Program-made: the position numbers and the translations under genes
The notes under the pieces: model-generated
Database searches by the model: none
Told to the model about the DNA's origin: nothing
Seen by the model: only the letters and a program-made list of their open reading frames with translations
Shown: positions 1-6,410 of the stretch, piece after piece
Layout: every line of letters starts with the position of its first letter
How positions within the stretch are numbered: position 1 is the first letter of the stretch
Assembly (NCBI GenBank): GCA_003132265.1
Contig: PKXE01000215.1
Coordinates: forward strand, 5,770 to 12,889
Reading direction: 5' to 3'
DNA from: Candidatus Dormiibacterota bacterium
GTDB lineage: Bacteria; Chloroflexota; Dormibacteria; Aeolococcales; Bog-877
DNA length: 7,120 nt

Positions 1-155
1 TAGAGCCCCAGATAGCAGAGTTCGGCCACATCTTGGCCGGGGGCGAATACGCCGAAGATGCCGCAAGCCTCGTGCAGCTTGTCGGGCTCGGTCGCATCCA
101 CATCGGCTGCGACGGGGAGCTGGGCAGAGGGACCTGCCTTGGCGGACACCACCAT
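1..155 (-). CDS. purF: Amidophosphoribosyltransferase, N-terminal part (cut by window edge)
   Basis: PurF makes 5-phosphoribosylamine from PRPP and glutamine, the first committed step of purine synthesis in the cytoplasm. Only about 51 N-terminal residues are visible. Seen: the strongly conserved start of the Ntn-type glutaminase domain, EACGIFGVFAPGQDVA, followed by LCYLGLY. In this family the Cys of CGIFG is the catalytic nucleophile and is exposed by propeptide removal; here it is Cys31, so the propeptide would be 30 residues. That is longer than the 11 residues of Bacillus PurF but similar to actinobacterial PurF. I chose the ATG at 155-153 because AGGT lies about 7 nt upstream. A GTG at 101-99 would give a 12-residue propeptide, and a GTG at 185-183 would lengthen the protein. 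It is the last visible gene of the pur operon, 55 nt after purL. The glutaminase remainder and the PRTase domain lie outside the window, so activity cannot be judged. Confidence 0.93.
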   Translation of the reverse strand, partial: MVVSAKAGPSAQLPVAADVDATEPDKLHEACGIFGVFAPGQDVAELCYLGL

Positions 156-210
156 CAGGATACCTGGAATCCGAATCCGGAACACCAGTCGGGTTGCGCG
201 CCGACGGGAC

Positions 211-2475
211 TCACGACCGGGCGGCCCGAGCCGGCTCGAGGCGCTCTGGGATGGCGCCCGCCCAGGTGCTCCGGGCCACCTCCAACCCGACCTCCGCCAA
301 CCCCTCGATGGCGATCACCGAGCCGCCGACCTGGCCCAAGGTGGAGAACGGGGTGCCGTGCTCGACGAAAAGCGCCCGCACCGCCTCCAGCTGAGAGGGT
401 TCAAGGCTCACCAGGTAGCGGCCCTGAGACTCGCCAAAGAGCAGGCCGAAGTGCCAGCTGGGTGGGGGCCGATCGGGGAGGCCGAGCGGCGGCTTGATCC
501 GAGCGCCGATCCCGCCCAGGAGCGCCGACTCGGCGAGGGTCACCGCCAGCCCACCCAAAGAGCAGTCGTGCGCGGAGCTGAGCAGGCCCCGATTGATGGC
601 CGCGCGAATCGCCGCAGCTGATCTCGCCTCCGCCGGGAGGTCGAGCTCCGGGGCAGGGCCCTCGAGAACACCATGGGCGAGCCGCTGGTACTCAGAGCCG
701 CCTAGCTCCACTCCCGAGATCCCGGCACCAGCCGGACCCACCAGGGCCACCAGGTCGCCCGCTCGGGTGAACCCGGCACCAAGACGGCGGCTCAGATCGG
801 GCAGCAGTCCCACCAACCCCAAGGTGGGCGTCGGCGGAATGCCCTGGCCATCGAACTGGTTGTAGAGGCTGACGTTGCCACTCACCACCGGGATCCCCAT
901 GGCCAGGGCGGCCTCGGCCAGTCCGGCGACCGCCTCTTCAAGCTGCCACATGATCTCCGGGCGGTCCGGGTCGCCGAAGTTGAGACAGTTGGTGATGCCG
1001 AGCGGCTCCGCGCCGACGCAGGCCAGGTTGCGGACCGCTTCGGCGACCGCGATGGCAGTGGCCCGGCGGGGATTGAGGCTCGCCGAGCGGTGGGCGCTGT
1101 CCACGGTCAGGGCCAGGGCGTCCCCGCGTCCTCGCAGCCGCAGGACCGCGGCGTCACCGCCGGGGCCCAGGACGGTGTCATCACCTACCTGGTGGTCGTA
1201 CTGGCGCCAGACCCAGTGGCTGTCCCCGCAGTTCGGCGAGGCCAAAAGTCGCAGCCACGCCTCCTCCAAAGACCAGGGCGGGGTCCGCTCCAGCGGATCG
1301 GCCGAGAGCAGAGACCGGATGTCGGGAGCTCGGGACTCGGGGTGGCGCTCCGGGAAGCCAGAAACCAGGACTTGGAGCGGCACCGAGGCCACCTCCTCTC
1401 CGTTCTCCACGATCCGAAAGAGCGGCTCCTCAATGACCCGGCCCACGACATCGCTGTGCAGGCCCCAGCGCTGGAAGGCCGCCCGGAAGCGGTCCTCGCT
1501 CCCTCGCTGGACCACCAGCACCATCCGCTCCTGGGATTCACTGAGCATGACCTCGTAGGGGGTCATCCCCTGCTCCCGACGGCTGACCTGGTCGACGGCG
1601 ATCTCGAGCCCGACCCCACCCCGATGAGCCATCTCCGCGCAGCTGCTGGTCAGCCCCGCCGCCCCGCAGTCCTGGAGTCCGATCAGGTCGGGATCACCGG
1701 TCAGTTCCAGGCAGGCCTCCAGGAGGCACTTCTCCAGGAAGGGGTTGCCCACCTGTACCGCGGGCCGGCGCCCCTCGGCGGCCTCATCCAGCTGCACCGA
1801 GGCGAACGTCGCCCCATGGATCCCATCCCGGCCGGTGTCGGCACCCACCAGGAGCAGGGGATTGCCCGGGCCACTGGCGCGGGCCCGCACCAGCTGGTCC
1901 CGGCGGGCCAGTCCGACGCACATGGCGTTGACTAGGCAATTGTGTTGGTAGGCGTCGTCGAAATAGGTCTCACCCCCAACCGTCGGTACCCCGATGCAGT
2001 TGCCGTACCAGCCGATCCCCTCCACCACCCGAGCGAAGCGGTGGCGCTGGCGAGGATCGTCAAGGTCGCCAAACCGGATCCCGTCCAAGAGCGCGACCGG
2101 CCTCGCCCCCATGGCGAAGACGTCGCGCAGGATGCCGCCCACCCCGGTGGCCGCGCCCTGGACCGGCTCGATGGCGCTGGGGTGGTTGTGGGACTCGATC
2201 TTAAAGCAGCAGAGAAGGTCGTCACCGAGGTCCACCACCCCGGCGTTCTCGCCGGGCCCCTGGACCACCCGCTCGCCCGCCGAGGGCAGCTGGCGCAGCA
2301 GCGCCTTGGAGGTCTTGTAGGAGCAGTGCTCCGACCAGAGCGCCCCCAGCATCCCCAGCTCCAAGCGGTTCGGCACCCGACCGAGCTGCTCCATCAACGC
2401 CTGATATTCCAACTCGGTCAAGGCCAGCTCCCGCAACTCGGCCGGGGTGGGCGGGCTAGCCGGTGCCGCCCTCAT
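211..2475 (-). CDS. purL: Phosphoribosylformylglycinamidine (FGAM) synthase subunit II, small-type PurL
   Basis: PurL is the ATP-dependent synthetase subunit of FGAM synthase. It converts FGAR to FGAM with ammonia channelled from PurQ, and PurS bridges the two. The protein is 754 aa, the size of the Bacillus/Thermotoga small form; single-chain PurL is about 1,300 aa. Visible family motifs include WSEHCSYK (His50, matching the catalytic His of small PurL), [12 protein letters not shown] (73-84), [24 protein letters not shown] (about 91-114, nucleotide/Mg binding), [12 protein letters not shown], the second-half repeat [31 protein letters not shown] and [16 protein letters not shown]. The start ATG at 2475-2473 overlaps the purQ stop as ATGA. 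No Shine-Dalgarno sequence is visible there, so translation is probably coupled to purQ. The frame stays open upstream inside purQ, but that part does not resemble PurL. The gene is intact, with no frameshift. Confidence 0.97.
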   Translation of the reverse strand: MRAAPASPPTPAELRELALTELEYQALMEQLGRVPNRLELGMLGALWSEHCSYKTSKALLRQLPSAGERVVQGPGENAGVVDLGDDLLCCFKIESHNHPSAIEPVQGAATGVGGILRDVFAMGARPVALLDGIRFGDLDDPRQRHRFARVVEGIGWYGNCIGVPTVGGETYFDDAYQHNCLVNAMCVGLARRDQLVRARASGPGNPLLLVGADTGRDGIHGATFASVQLDEAAEGRRPAVQVGNPFLEKCLLEACLELTGDPDLIGLQDCGAAGLTSSCAEMAHRGGVGLEIAVDQVSRREQGMTPYEVMLSESQERMVLVVQRGSEDRFRAAFQRWGLHSDVVGRVIEEPLFRIVENGEEVASVPLQVLVSGFPERHPESRAPDIRSLLSADPLERTPPWSLEEAWLRLLASPNCGDSHWVWRQYDHQVGDDTVLGPGGDAAVLRLRGRGDALALTVDSAHRSASLNPRRATAIAVAEAVRNLACVGAEPLGITNCLNFGDPDRPEIMWQLEEAVAGLAEAALAMGIPVVSGNVSLYNQFDGQGIPPTPTLGLVGLLPDLSRRLGAGFTRAGDLVALVGPAGAGISGVELGGSEYQRLAHGVLEGPAPELDLPAEARSAAAIRAAINRGLLSSAHDCSLGGLAVTLAESALLGGIGARIKPPLGLPDRPPPSWHFGLLFGESQGRYLVSLEPSQLEAVRALFVEHGTPFSTLGQVGGSVIAIEGLAEVGLEVARSTWAGAIPERLEPARAARS

Positions 2476-3170
2476 GCGGGAAGGGCGGCCAGGTGCTGGA
2501 TCGCCGATTGGAAGAGCTGCATCCCATCGTCCGAGCCCAGCAACAACTCGCAGGCGCGCTCGGGGTGGGGCATCATCCCCAGGACGTTGCCCCGCTCGTT
2601 GAGGATCCCGGCGATGTTCTCCAAGGAGCCGTTGGGGTTGGCCTCCCAGCTGAGCGCACCATCCGCCTCGCAGTAGCGGAGGGCCACCCGGCCCTGGGCG
2701 TTGAGCTGCGCCAGGGTCTCTCGGTCCGCGTAGAACCGGCCCTCGCCATGCGACACCGGCACTTGCAGCACCTGCCCCTTTTGGCAGCCGGAGAGGAACG
2801 GGGTCTGGGTGGTCTCCACCCGCAGGCACGCAGGCTGGCAGCGGAACTGGAGGCTCGCGTTGCGGAGCAAGGCACCCGGGAGCATTCCCGCCTCACAGAG
2901 GACCTGGAAGCCGTTGCAGATGCCGAGCACCAACCCGCCCGCCTGGGCGTGCTCCTGGACCGCCTCCATCAGCGGCGCGAACCGGGCGATGGCCCCGGCC
3001 CGCAGGTAGTCGCCGTAGGCGAAACCGCCCGGCAGGATGACCACGTCGGAGCCCTTGAGGTCGCGGTCGGCGTGCCAGAGCGGCACCGCCTCCGCCCCCG
3101 CAAGTTCCACCGCGTGGGCGCAGTCGCGGTCGCTCCAGGTGCCCGGGAAGACCGCGATCCCGAAGCGCAC
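2472..3170 (-). CDS. purQ: FGAM synthase subunit I, glutamine amidotransferase
   Basis: PurQ hydrolyses glutamine and passes ammonia to PurL in the FGAM synthase complex. The protein is 232 aa from the GTG at 3170-3168, close to the usual 225-230. It is a class I glutaminase domain throughout: N-terminal strand [16 protein letters not shown], oxyanion region [15 protein letters not shown] (45-59), nucleophile elbow LGICNGFQ with Cys85, and the His/Glu pair in MMPHPERA (His202, Glu204), so the full Cys-His-Glu triad is present. The GTG start puts the gene 2 nt after purS. A TTG at 3176-3174 is in frame and would overlap the purS stop as TTGA, adding two residues. No strong Shine-Dalgarno sequence precedes either start, which fits translational coupling with purS. 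The stop overlaps the purL start by 4 nt. Confidence 0.96.
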   Translation of the reverse strand: MRFGIAVFPGTWSDRDCAHAVELAGAEAVPLWHADRDLKGSDVVILPGGFAYGDYLRAGAIARFAPLMEAVQEHAQAGGLVLGICNGFQVLCEAGMLPGALLRNASLQFRCQPACLRVETTQTPFLSGCQKGQVLQVPVSHGEGRFYADRETLAQLNAQGRVALRYCEADGALSWEANPNGSLENIAGILNERGNVLGMMPHPERACELLLGSDDGMQLFQSAIQHLAALPA

Positions 3171-3172
3171 GC

Positions 3173-3412
3173 TCAAGCGACTGCGACCGGCCGCAACTCG
3201 AACCGATAGTCCTCGATCACCCCGTTGCAGAGCAGCCGGCGACACATCTCGTCGACTCGCTCTCGAGCCGATTCGAGGTCCTGACCCGCCACCTCCAAGC
3301 TGATGAACTTGCCCACTCGGGCGGCGCCCACCTCGGGGTAGCCGAGGGAGTGCAGGGCGTCCGTGACCACCAGCCCCTGGGGGTCGTTGACCACCTCTTT
3401 GAGGCTGACCAC
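3173..3412 (-). CDS. purS: FGAM synthase subunit PurS
   Basis: PurS is a small protein that dimerises and joins PurQ to PurL so that ammonia can pass between them. From the GTG at 3412-3410 it has 79 aa; the family is usually about 80-85. Recognisable motifs are SLKEVVNDPQG, DALHSLGY, ARVGKFISLEV (the classic RIGKYxEL-type segment) and the C-terminal LLCNGVIEDYRFEL. It lies between purC and purQ, its normal place. The start is a problem: family-like sequence continues upstream of this GTG as RFVAEVV, matching the first beta strand (Bacillus begins MYKVKVYVSLK). No ATG, GTG or TTG exists in frame there, and the next in-frame ATG lies far inside purC, at 3973-3971. The GAGG before the chosen GTG is only 2 nt away, too close for a normal ribosome binding site. 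Identity is sure; the exact start is not. Confidence 0.9.
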   Translation of the reverse strand: MVSLKEVVNDPQGLVVTDALHSLGYPEVGAARVGKFISLEVAGQDLESARERVDEMCRRLLCNGVIEDYRFELRPVAVA

Positions 3413-3420
3413 AACCTCAG

Positions 3421-4314
3421 CTACAAATCGCTGCCGGTGATCCGTCTTGAGGCCTCCAGATAACGGTGGCGGGTCTCTCGCACCAGCTCCTCCGGGAGCG
3501 GGGGCGCCGGGGGGTTGCGGTCCCACCCGATGGAGAGCAGGTAGTCGCGAACCAGCTGCTTGTCGAACCCGTGAGGGGCCTCGCCGGCCATCTGGCCCAG
3601 CTCCCAGAGTCGGGACGAGTCGGGGGTCAGCAGCTCGTCGATCAAGGTGAGGGAGCCGTCGATGAACCCGAACTCGAACTTGCTGTCGACGAGGATGAAC
3701 CCCGACTCCCGGCAGTGGACCTCGGCCAGCCGGAAGATCCGAAGGCTGAACTCCTCGAGCCGCTGGGCCAGCTCCCTCCCCACCCGGTGGGCCAACTGTT
3801 CCCGGCTGATGTTCTCGTCGTGGCCGTGGTCGTTCTTGGTGGCCGGCGTGAACCGGAGCTCGGGCAGCTCGTCCCCGAAGGCGAGCCCCTGGGGCACCGG
3901 CTCGGAAGCCAGCTTCCCGGTCGCCTGATACTCCTGCCAGCCGCTCCCGGCCAGCCGCCCCCGCACCACGCACTCGACGTCGATCCGCTGGGCCTTGGCG
4001 ACGAACATCGCCCGGCCGCCCAGCCTCTGGAGGGCCCCCTTCGGGAGGGCTGCCTCGTCGTCCGCACGCAGATGGTTGGGGACGAGGTCGGACGTCTTCC
4101 CGAACCAGTAGCGGGACATGGCGGTCAGCACCCGGCCCCGGTCCGGGATGAGCGTGGGCAGGACGCTGTCGAAGGCGGAGATGCGGTCGGTGGAGACCAT
4201 CAGGAGCTGTTCCCCGAGGTCGAAGGTGTCCCGGACCTTGCCCCGCCGGTAGAGAGGGATCCCCGGTAGCTCGACTTCGCCCAGGCCGGCCCCCGGCAGC
4301 GACGCCTCAGCCAT
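3421..4314 (-). CDS. purC: SAICAR synthetase (phosphoribosylaminoimidazole-succinocarboxamide synthase)
   Basis: PurC joins CAIR with aspartate, using ATP, to form SAICAR, the step before PurB in the pathway to IMP. The protein is 297 aa, the long form seen in actinobacteria and fungi; E. coli PurC is about 237. Motifs in order are YRRGKVRDTFDL (N-terminal ATP-grasp-like lobe), LMVSTDRISAFDSVLPTLIPDRG, PNHL, ECVVRGRLAGSGWQEYQATG, FTPATK followed by HDENIS, ILVDSKFEFGF, LIDELLTPDSSRLW and FDKQLVRDYL. These are the conserved substrate- and nucleotide-binding segments, so the enzyme looks complete. The start ATG at 4314-4312 has a GGAGG at 4328-4324, 9 nt upstream. It overlaps the end of purB by 8 nt in the arrangement ATGGCTGA, so the two are probably translationally coupled. 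The frame is open further upstream inside purB, but the extra residues do not resemble PurC. Confidence 0.97.
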   Translation of the reverse strand: MAEASLPGAGLGEVELPGIPLYRRGKVRDTFDLGEQLLMVSTDRISAFDSVLPTLIPDRGRVLTAMSRYWFGKTSDLVPNHLRADDEAALPKGALQRLGGRAMFVAKAQRIDVECVVRGRLAGSGWQEYQATGKLASEPVPQGLAFGDELPELRFTPATKNDHGHDENISREQLAHRVGRELAQRLEEFSLRIFRLAEVHCRESGFILVDSKFEFGFIDGSLTLIDELLTPDSSRLWELGQMAGEAPHGFDKQLVRDYLLSIGWDRNPPAPPLPEELVRETRHRYLEASRRITGSDL

Positions 4315-5620
4315 CAGCCACCGCCTCCAGCAGGCCCAGCCGGCGGAAACTCTCGTCGATCTGGGCCAGGTAGGGCCGAAGGTCAAAGCAGGCGGCCAGC
4401 TGCTCGGGACTCAGCAGCGCCGAGACCTCCGGGCTCTCCCCGACGGTGGCGCGGAAGTCACCCCCCTGGTGGTCGGCGGCCAGAGCCAGCGACTGGACCA
4501 GCCGGTAGGCCCCCTCCCTCGGCATGCCAGCTCGGATCAGGGCCAGCAGCACCTGCTGGCTCTGGGAGATCTGGCCGCGCCGCCCGAGGTTCGCCCGCAT
4601 CGCCGCCTCGTCGACCTCGAGCCCCTCCAGCACCTGGGCCAGCGTTCTGAGGATGTGGGCGCTGGCCATGGTCGCATCAGGCAGCGCCACCCGCTCCACC
4701 GAGGAGTGGGAGATGTCCCGCTCGTGCCAGAGGGCGACATCCTCCAGCCCCGCCACCGCCCATCCCCGGAGCAGGCGGCTCAGCCCAGATACCTGCTCCA
4801 GGCGGACTGGGTTGCGCTTGTGGGGCATGGCGGACGAACCCTTCTGGCGCTCTCCAAAAGGCTCCCGCACCTCGCCGACCTCGGTGCGCTGAAGGTGCCG
4901 GAGGGTGGTGGCGAGCCGCTCGCAGACCGCGCCCAGCACGGCCAAAGAGCAGAGGTAGGCGGCGTGGCGGTCGCGGGCGACCACTTGGGTGGTGATCGCC
5001 GCCGGCTCCAGGCCCAGCTCCCTAAGGGCTAGCACCTCCACCTCCGGGCTGAGGGTGGCGTGGGTGCCGACCGTGCCCGAGAGCTTGCCCACGTCAACCT
5101 CGCCCGCCGCGGTCTGGAATCGGTCCCTCGACCGCCGCAGCTCGTCGAAATGGTTGGCCAGCACAAAGCCGAAGGTGACCGGCTCGGCGTGCATGCCGTG
5201 GGTCCGCCCCGCCATCGGGGTCACGCGGTGGCGCCGGGCCAGCGCGCTCACCCGGTCCAGGAGCCGGTCCAGGTCGGTGAGGATGATCTGGCTGGCGCCT
5301 CTCAGCTGAAGGGCTAGAGCGGTGTCGACGACGTCCTGGCTGGTCATACCGAGATGGATCTGGGAGCCCTCGTCACCCAGTTGCTCCTGAACTGCGCTGA
5401 CGAAGGCGGCGAGGTCGTGGCCCTGCTCGGACTCGATCTGGGTAACGCGCTCCCAGGTGGGTGGTTTCGCCCGACGGAGGGCGGCCATCTCTGGTGGAGA
5501 GATCTCACCCAGAGCCGCCCGCGCCTCGCAGACGGCCAGCTCCACTTGGAGCCAGAGCTGGAGCCGGGTCTGGTCCGACCAAAGCTCCCGCAATTCCTTG
5601 GGGGCGTAGCGGTCGATCAT
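4307..5620 (-). CDS. purB: Adenylosuccinate lyase
   Basis: PurB removes fumarate twice in purine synthesis: from SAICAR to give AICAR, and from adenylosuccinate to give AMP. The protein is 437 aa, close to the roughly 431 of Bacillus PurB, and belongs to the fumarase/aspartase superfamily. Visible are the N-terminal RYAPKELRELWSDQTRLQLWLQVE-type segment, GHDLAAF with His68, QIHLGMTSQDVVDTA with His89, GRTHGMHAEP with His141, and the superfamily signature GSSAMPHKRNP (261-271), whose loop serine is the catalytic base. The three histidines fall at the same numbers as in Bacillus PurB, which supports the start. The ATG at 5620-5618 has AGGTGG 6 nt upstream. It is the first gene of the operon, preceded by a -10-like box and a short leader. 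Nothing suggests damage or transfer. Confidence 0.97.
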   Translation of the reverse strand: MIDRYAPKELRELWSDQTRLQLWLQVELAVCEARAALGEISPPEMAALRRAKPPTWERVTQIESEQGHDLAAFVSAVQEQLGDEGSQIHLGMTSQDVVDTALALQLRGASQIILTDLDRLLDRVSALARRHRVTPMAGRTHGMHAEPVTFGFVLANHFDELRRSRDRFQTAAGEVDVGKLSGTVGTHATLSPEVEVLALRELGLEPAAITTQVVARDRHAAYLCSLAVLGAVCERLATTLRHLQRTEVGEVREPFGERQKGSSAMPHKRNPVRLEQVSGLSRLLRGWAVAGLEDVALWHERDISHSSVERVALPDATMASAHILRTLAQVLEGLEVDEAAMRANLGRRGQISQSQQVLLALIRAGMPREGAYRLVQSLALAADHQGGDFRATVGESPEVSALLSPEQLAACFDLRPYLAQIDESFRRLGLLEAVADG

Positions 5621-5621
5621 G

Positions 5622-5638
5622 CTTGACCACCTGGCAAG
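5622..5638 (-). promoter_or_regulatory. purB ribosome binding site within a small hairpin
   Basis: On the minus strand CTTGCC (5638-5633) can pair with GG-bulged U-CAAG (5628-5622), giving a six-pair stem with one bulged U and an AGGU loop. The purB Shine-Dalgarno AGGTGG (5632-5627) is split between loop and stem, and the ATG begins 1 nt beyond the hairpin. The pairing is read from the sequence. A role in slowing purB initiation is inference, and the stem may be too weak to matter. Confidence 0.35.
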
Positions 5639-5675
5639 GGTCGCTGCAGCGGCAGGGCCGTTGTCACCTCAGTTG

Positions 5676-5681
5676 AGTATA
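5676..5681 (-). promoter_or_regulatory. Candidate -10 box of the pur operon promoter
   Basis: The minus strand reads TATACT, one base from the housekeeping consensus TATAAT and conspicuous in very GC-rich surroundings. It would start transcription near 5669, giving a leader of about 49 nt before purB. The -35 region 17-18 nt upstream is G-rich (GGTGGG) and does not match TTGACA, so the promoter is weak, activator-dependent, or misassigned. The box overlaps a small imperfect inverted repeat, CTCA-GT-TGAG (5668-5677), and sits between CACCT (5665-5669) and AGGTG (5681-5685), a possible operator. Confidence 0.4.
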
Positions 5682-5686
5682 GGTGG

Positions 5687-5732
5687 CAGCCGCCGCCCCC
5701 ACCCCAGGATCGGTCTCGCGGAGCGGCGGCTG
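5687..5732. repeat. Perfect 10-bp inverted repeat in the divergent intergenic region
   Basis: CAGCCGCCGC at 5687-5696 is repeated in inverted form as GCGGCGGCTG at 5723-5732, with a 26-nt spacer. GGC and GCC just outside the arms could extend the pairing across a two-base bulge. No T-run follows on either strand, so it is not a standard intrinsic terminator. It lies immediately upstream of the pur -10-like box and could be a protein-binding site, an RNA stem if transcription starts further upstream, or chance in GC-rich DNA. Confidence 0.5.
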
Positions 5733-5778
5733 GTGCCGGTACGGTTCGCGGGTGGGCAGAGAAGAGGCGCCGGTATTC

Positions 5779-5804
5779 GTAACCGCTTCCCCAGCCCCAG
5801 CGTT
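5779..5804 (+). promoter_or_regulatory. Candidate ECF-type promoter of the sigma factor gene
   Basis: GTAAC (5779-5783), 17 nt, then CGTT (5801-5804) resembles the -35/-10 pattern of several ECF sigma promoters (TGTAAC, about 17 nt, CGTC in Bacillus SigM/SigX). Transcription would begin near 5811, about 20 nt before the GTG at 5832. Many ECF sigma genes are autoregulated from such promoters, so this would fit. The match is short and could be chance. Confidence 0.3.
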
Positions 5805-5831
5805 TGCGCTTGCGGTCCGGGTTTTACGGCG

Positions 5832-6410
5832 GTGAAGCTGCCCCGGGACGTTGAGGACGCGATGATCGCCCGGGCCAAGGACGATCCCGAAGGCTTCGGC
5901 GCGCTGTATGACCATTACTTCACCCAGATCTACCGGTACGTGGCCTCAAGAGTTCGCAGCCAGGAGCTGGCGGAGGACATCACCAGCGAGGTCTTCTTCA
6001 AAGCGCTCCGGGCGATCGGGCGCTACCGGCCAAGCGGTCACCCCTTCTCCGCCTGGCTCTATCAGATCGCCAGCAACGCGATCACCGACCATTACCGCTC
6101 CCGCCAGCGCACCGAGGACAGCCTGGAAGGCGGGCGGGAGCTGGCCGCCGGGGGCGCTCCCGTCGACGAGGAAGTGGCGCAGCGGATGGGGCTGGCCCAG
6201 ATCTGGGAGGCAATCGAATCCCTGCCCGACCAGCAGCGCGCCGCGATGACCCTCAAGTACTCGGAGGACCTCCCGCTGGCGGAGATCGGCCAAATCCTAG
6301 GCAAGAGCGAGGGCGCCATCAAGCTGCTGATCTTCCGGGGCACCGCAACCGTGCGCACCGAGTTGCTCCGGTTGCGGGTCAAAGCGGAGGCGGGGGCTCA
6401 GGATGGCTAG
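5832..6410 (+). CDS. ECF-type RNA polymerase sigma factor (sigma-70 family)
   Basis: Directs RNA polymerase to a specific promoter set, probably in response to an outside signal. The product is 192 aa. Region 2 spans about residues 20-92: FGALYDHYFTQIYRYV, AEDITSEVFFKAL (core-binding and -10 recognition helices), then FSAWLYQIASNAITDHYRSR. After a linker of about 30 residues, region 4 spans about 124-176: IESLPDQQRAAMTLKYSEDLPLAEIGQILGKSEGAIKLL, a helix-turn-helix for the -35 element. Regions 1 and 3 are absent, as expected of ECF sigmas. Start: the GTG at 5832 is favoured because residues 1-10 (KLPRDVEDA) have codon bias like the rest and fit the D-x-x-x-I-x-R-A pattern usual here. The ATG at 5862 (182 aa) has a better Shine-Dalgarno sequence, GAGG 5 nt upstream, and is a real alternative. 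The gene is divergent from the pur operon and overlaps the next gene by 8 nt. The target promoters are unknown. Confidence 0.93.
   Translation: MKLPRDVEDAMIARAKDDPEGFGALYDHYFTQIYRYVASRVRSQELAEDITSEVFFKALRAIGRYRPSGHPFSAWLYQIASNAITDHYRSRQRTEDSLEGGRELAAGGAPVDEEVAQRMGLAQIWEAIESLPDQQRAAMTLKYSEDLPLAEIGQILGKSEGAIKLLIFRGTATVRTELLRLRVKAEAGAQDG

Noticed and set aside
156..210. Terminator or promoter between purL and purF
   Set aside because: The 55-nt gap has only a short direct repeat (CGGATT twice in tandem) and no stem with a T-run or clear -10 box, so purF is most simply read as part of the same operon.
1090..2676. Long plus-strand open frames opposite purL (1090-1935 and 1942-2676)
   Set aside because: These are antisense shadows produced by high third-position GC. 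They show no family motif and no promoter or ribosome binding site that stands out.
2476..2829. N-terminal extension of the PurL frame by about 118 residues
   Set aside because: The extra sequence lies wholly inside purQ in another frame, resembles nothing in PurL, and the ATGA junction at 2472-2475 gives a normal start.
3413..3973. Extension of purS to the upstream ATG, giving a 266-residue protein
   Set aside because: Almost all of it is an out-of-frame reading of purC. Only the last few residues (RFVAEVV) look like PurS, and these are treated as a start-codon question.
3466..4269. Plus-strand open frame of 267 codons opposite purC
   Set aside because: It is a mirror of the purC reading frame in GC-rich DNA, is rich in Pro/Gly/Glu/Leu without recognisable motifs, and the opposite strand is an unmistakable enzyme.
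5619..5831. Sigma factor frame open back to an ATG at 5619
   Set aside because: The upstream stretch covers the intergenic region and the edge of purB, has weaker codon bias (TGC GGT CCG GGT TTT ACG) and no sigma-like sequence. ECF sigmas are about 170-200 residues.
5621..5831. Purine or other riboswitch, T-box or attenuator in the pur leader
   Set aside because: I find no conserved purine-aptamer core, no T-box sequence and no stem followed by a T-run. Only short local hairpins are present.
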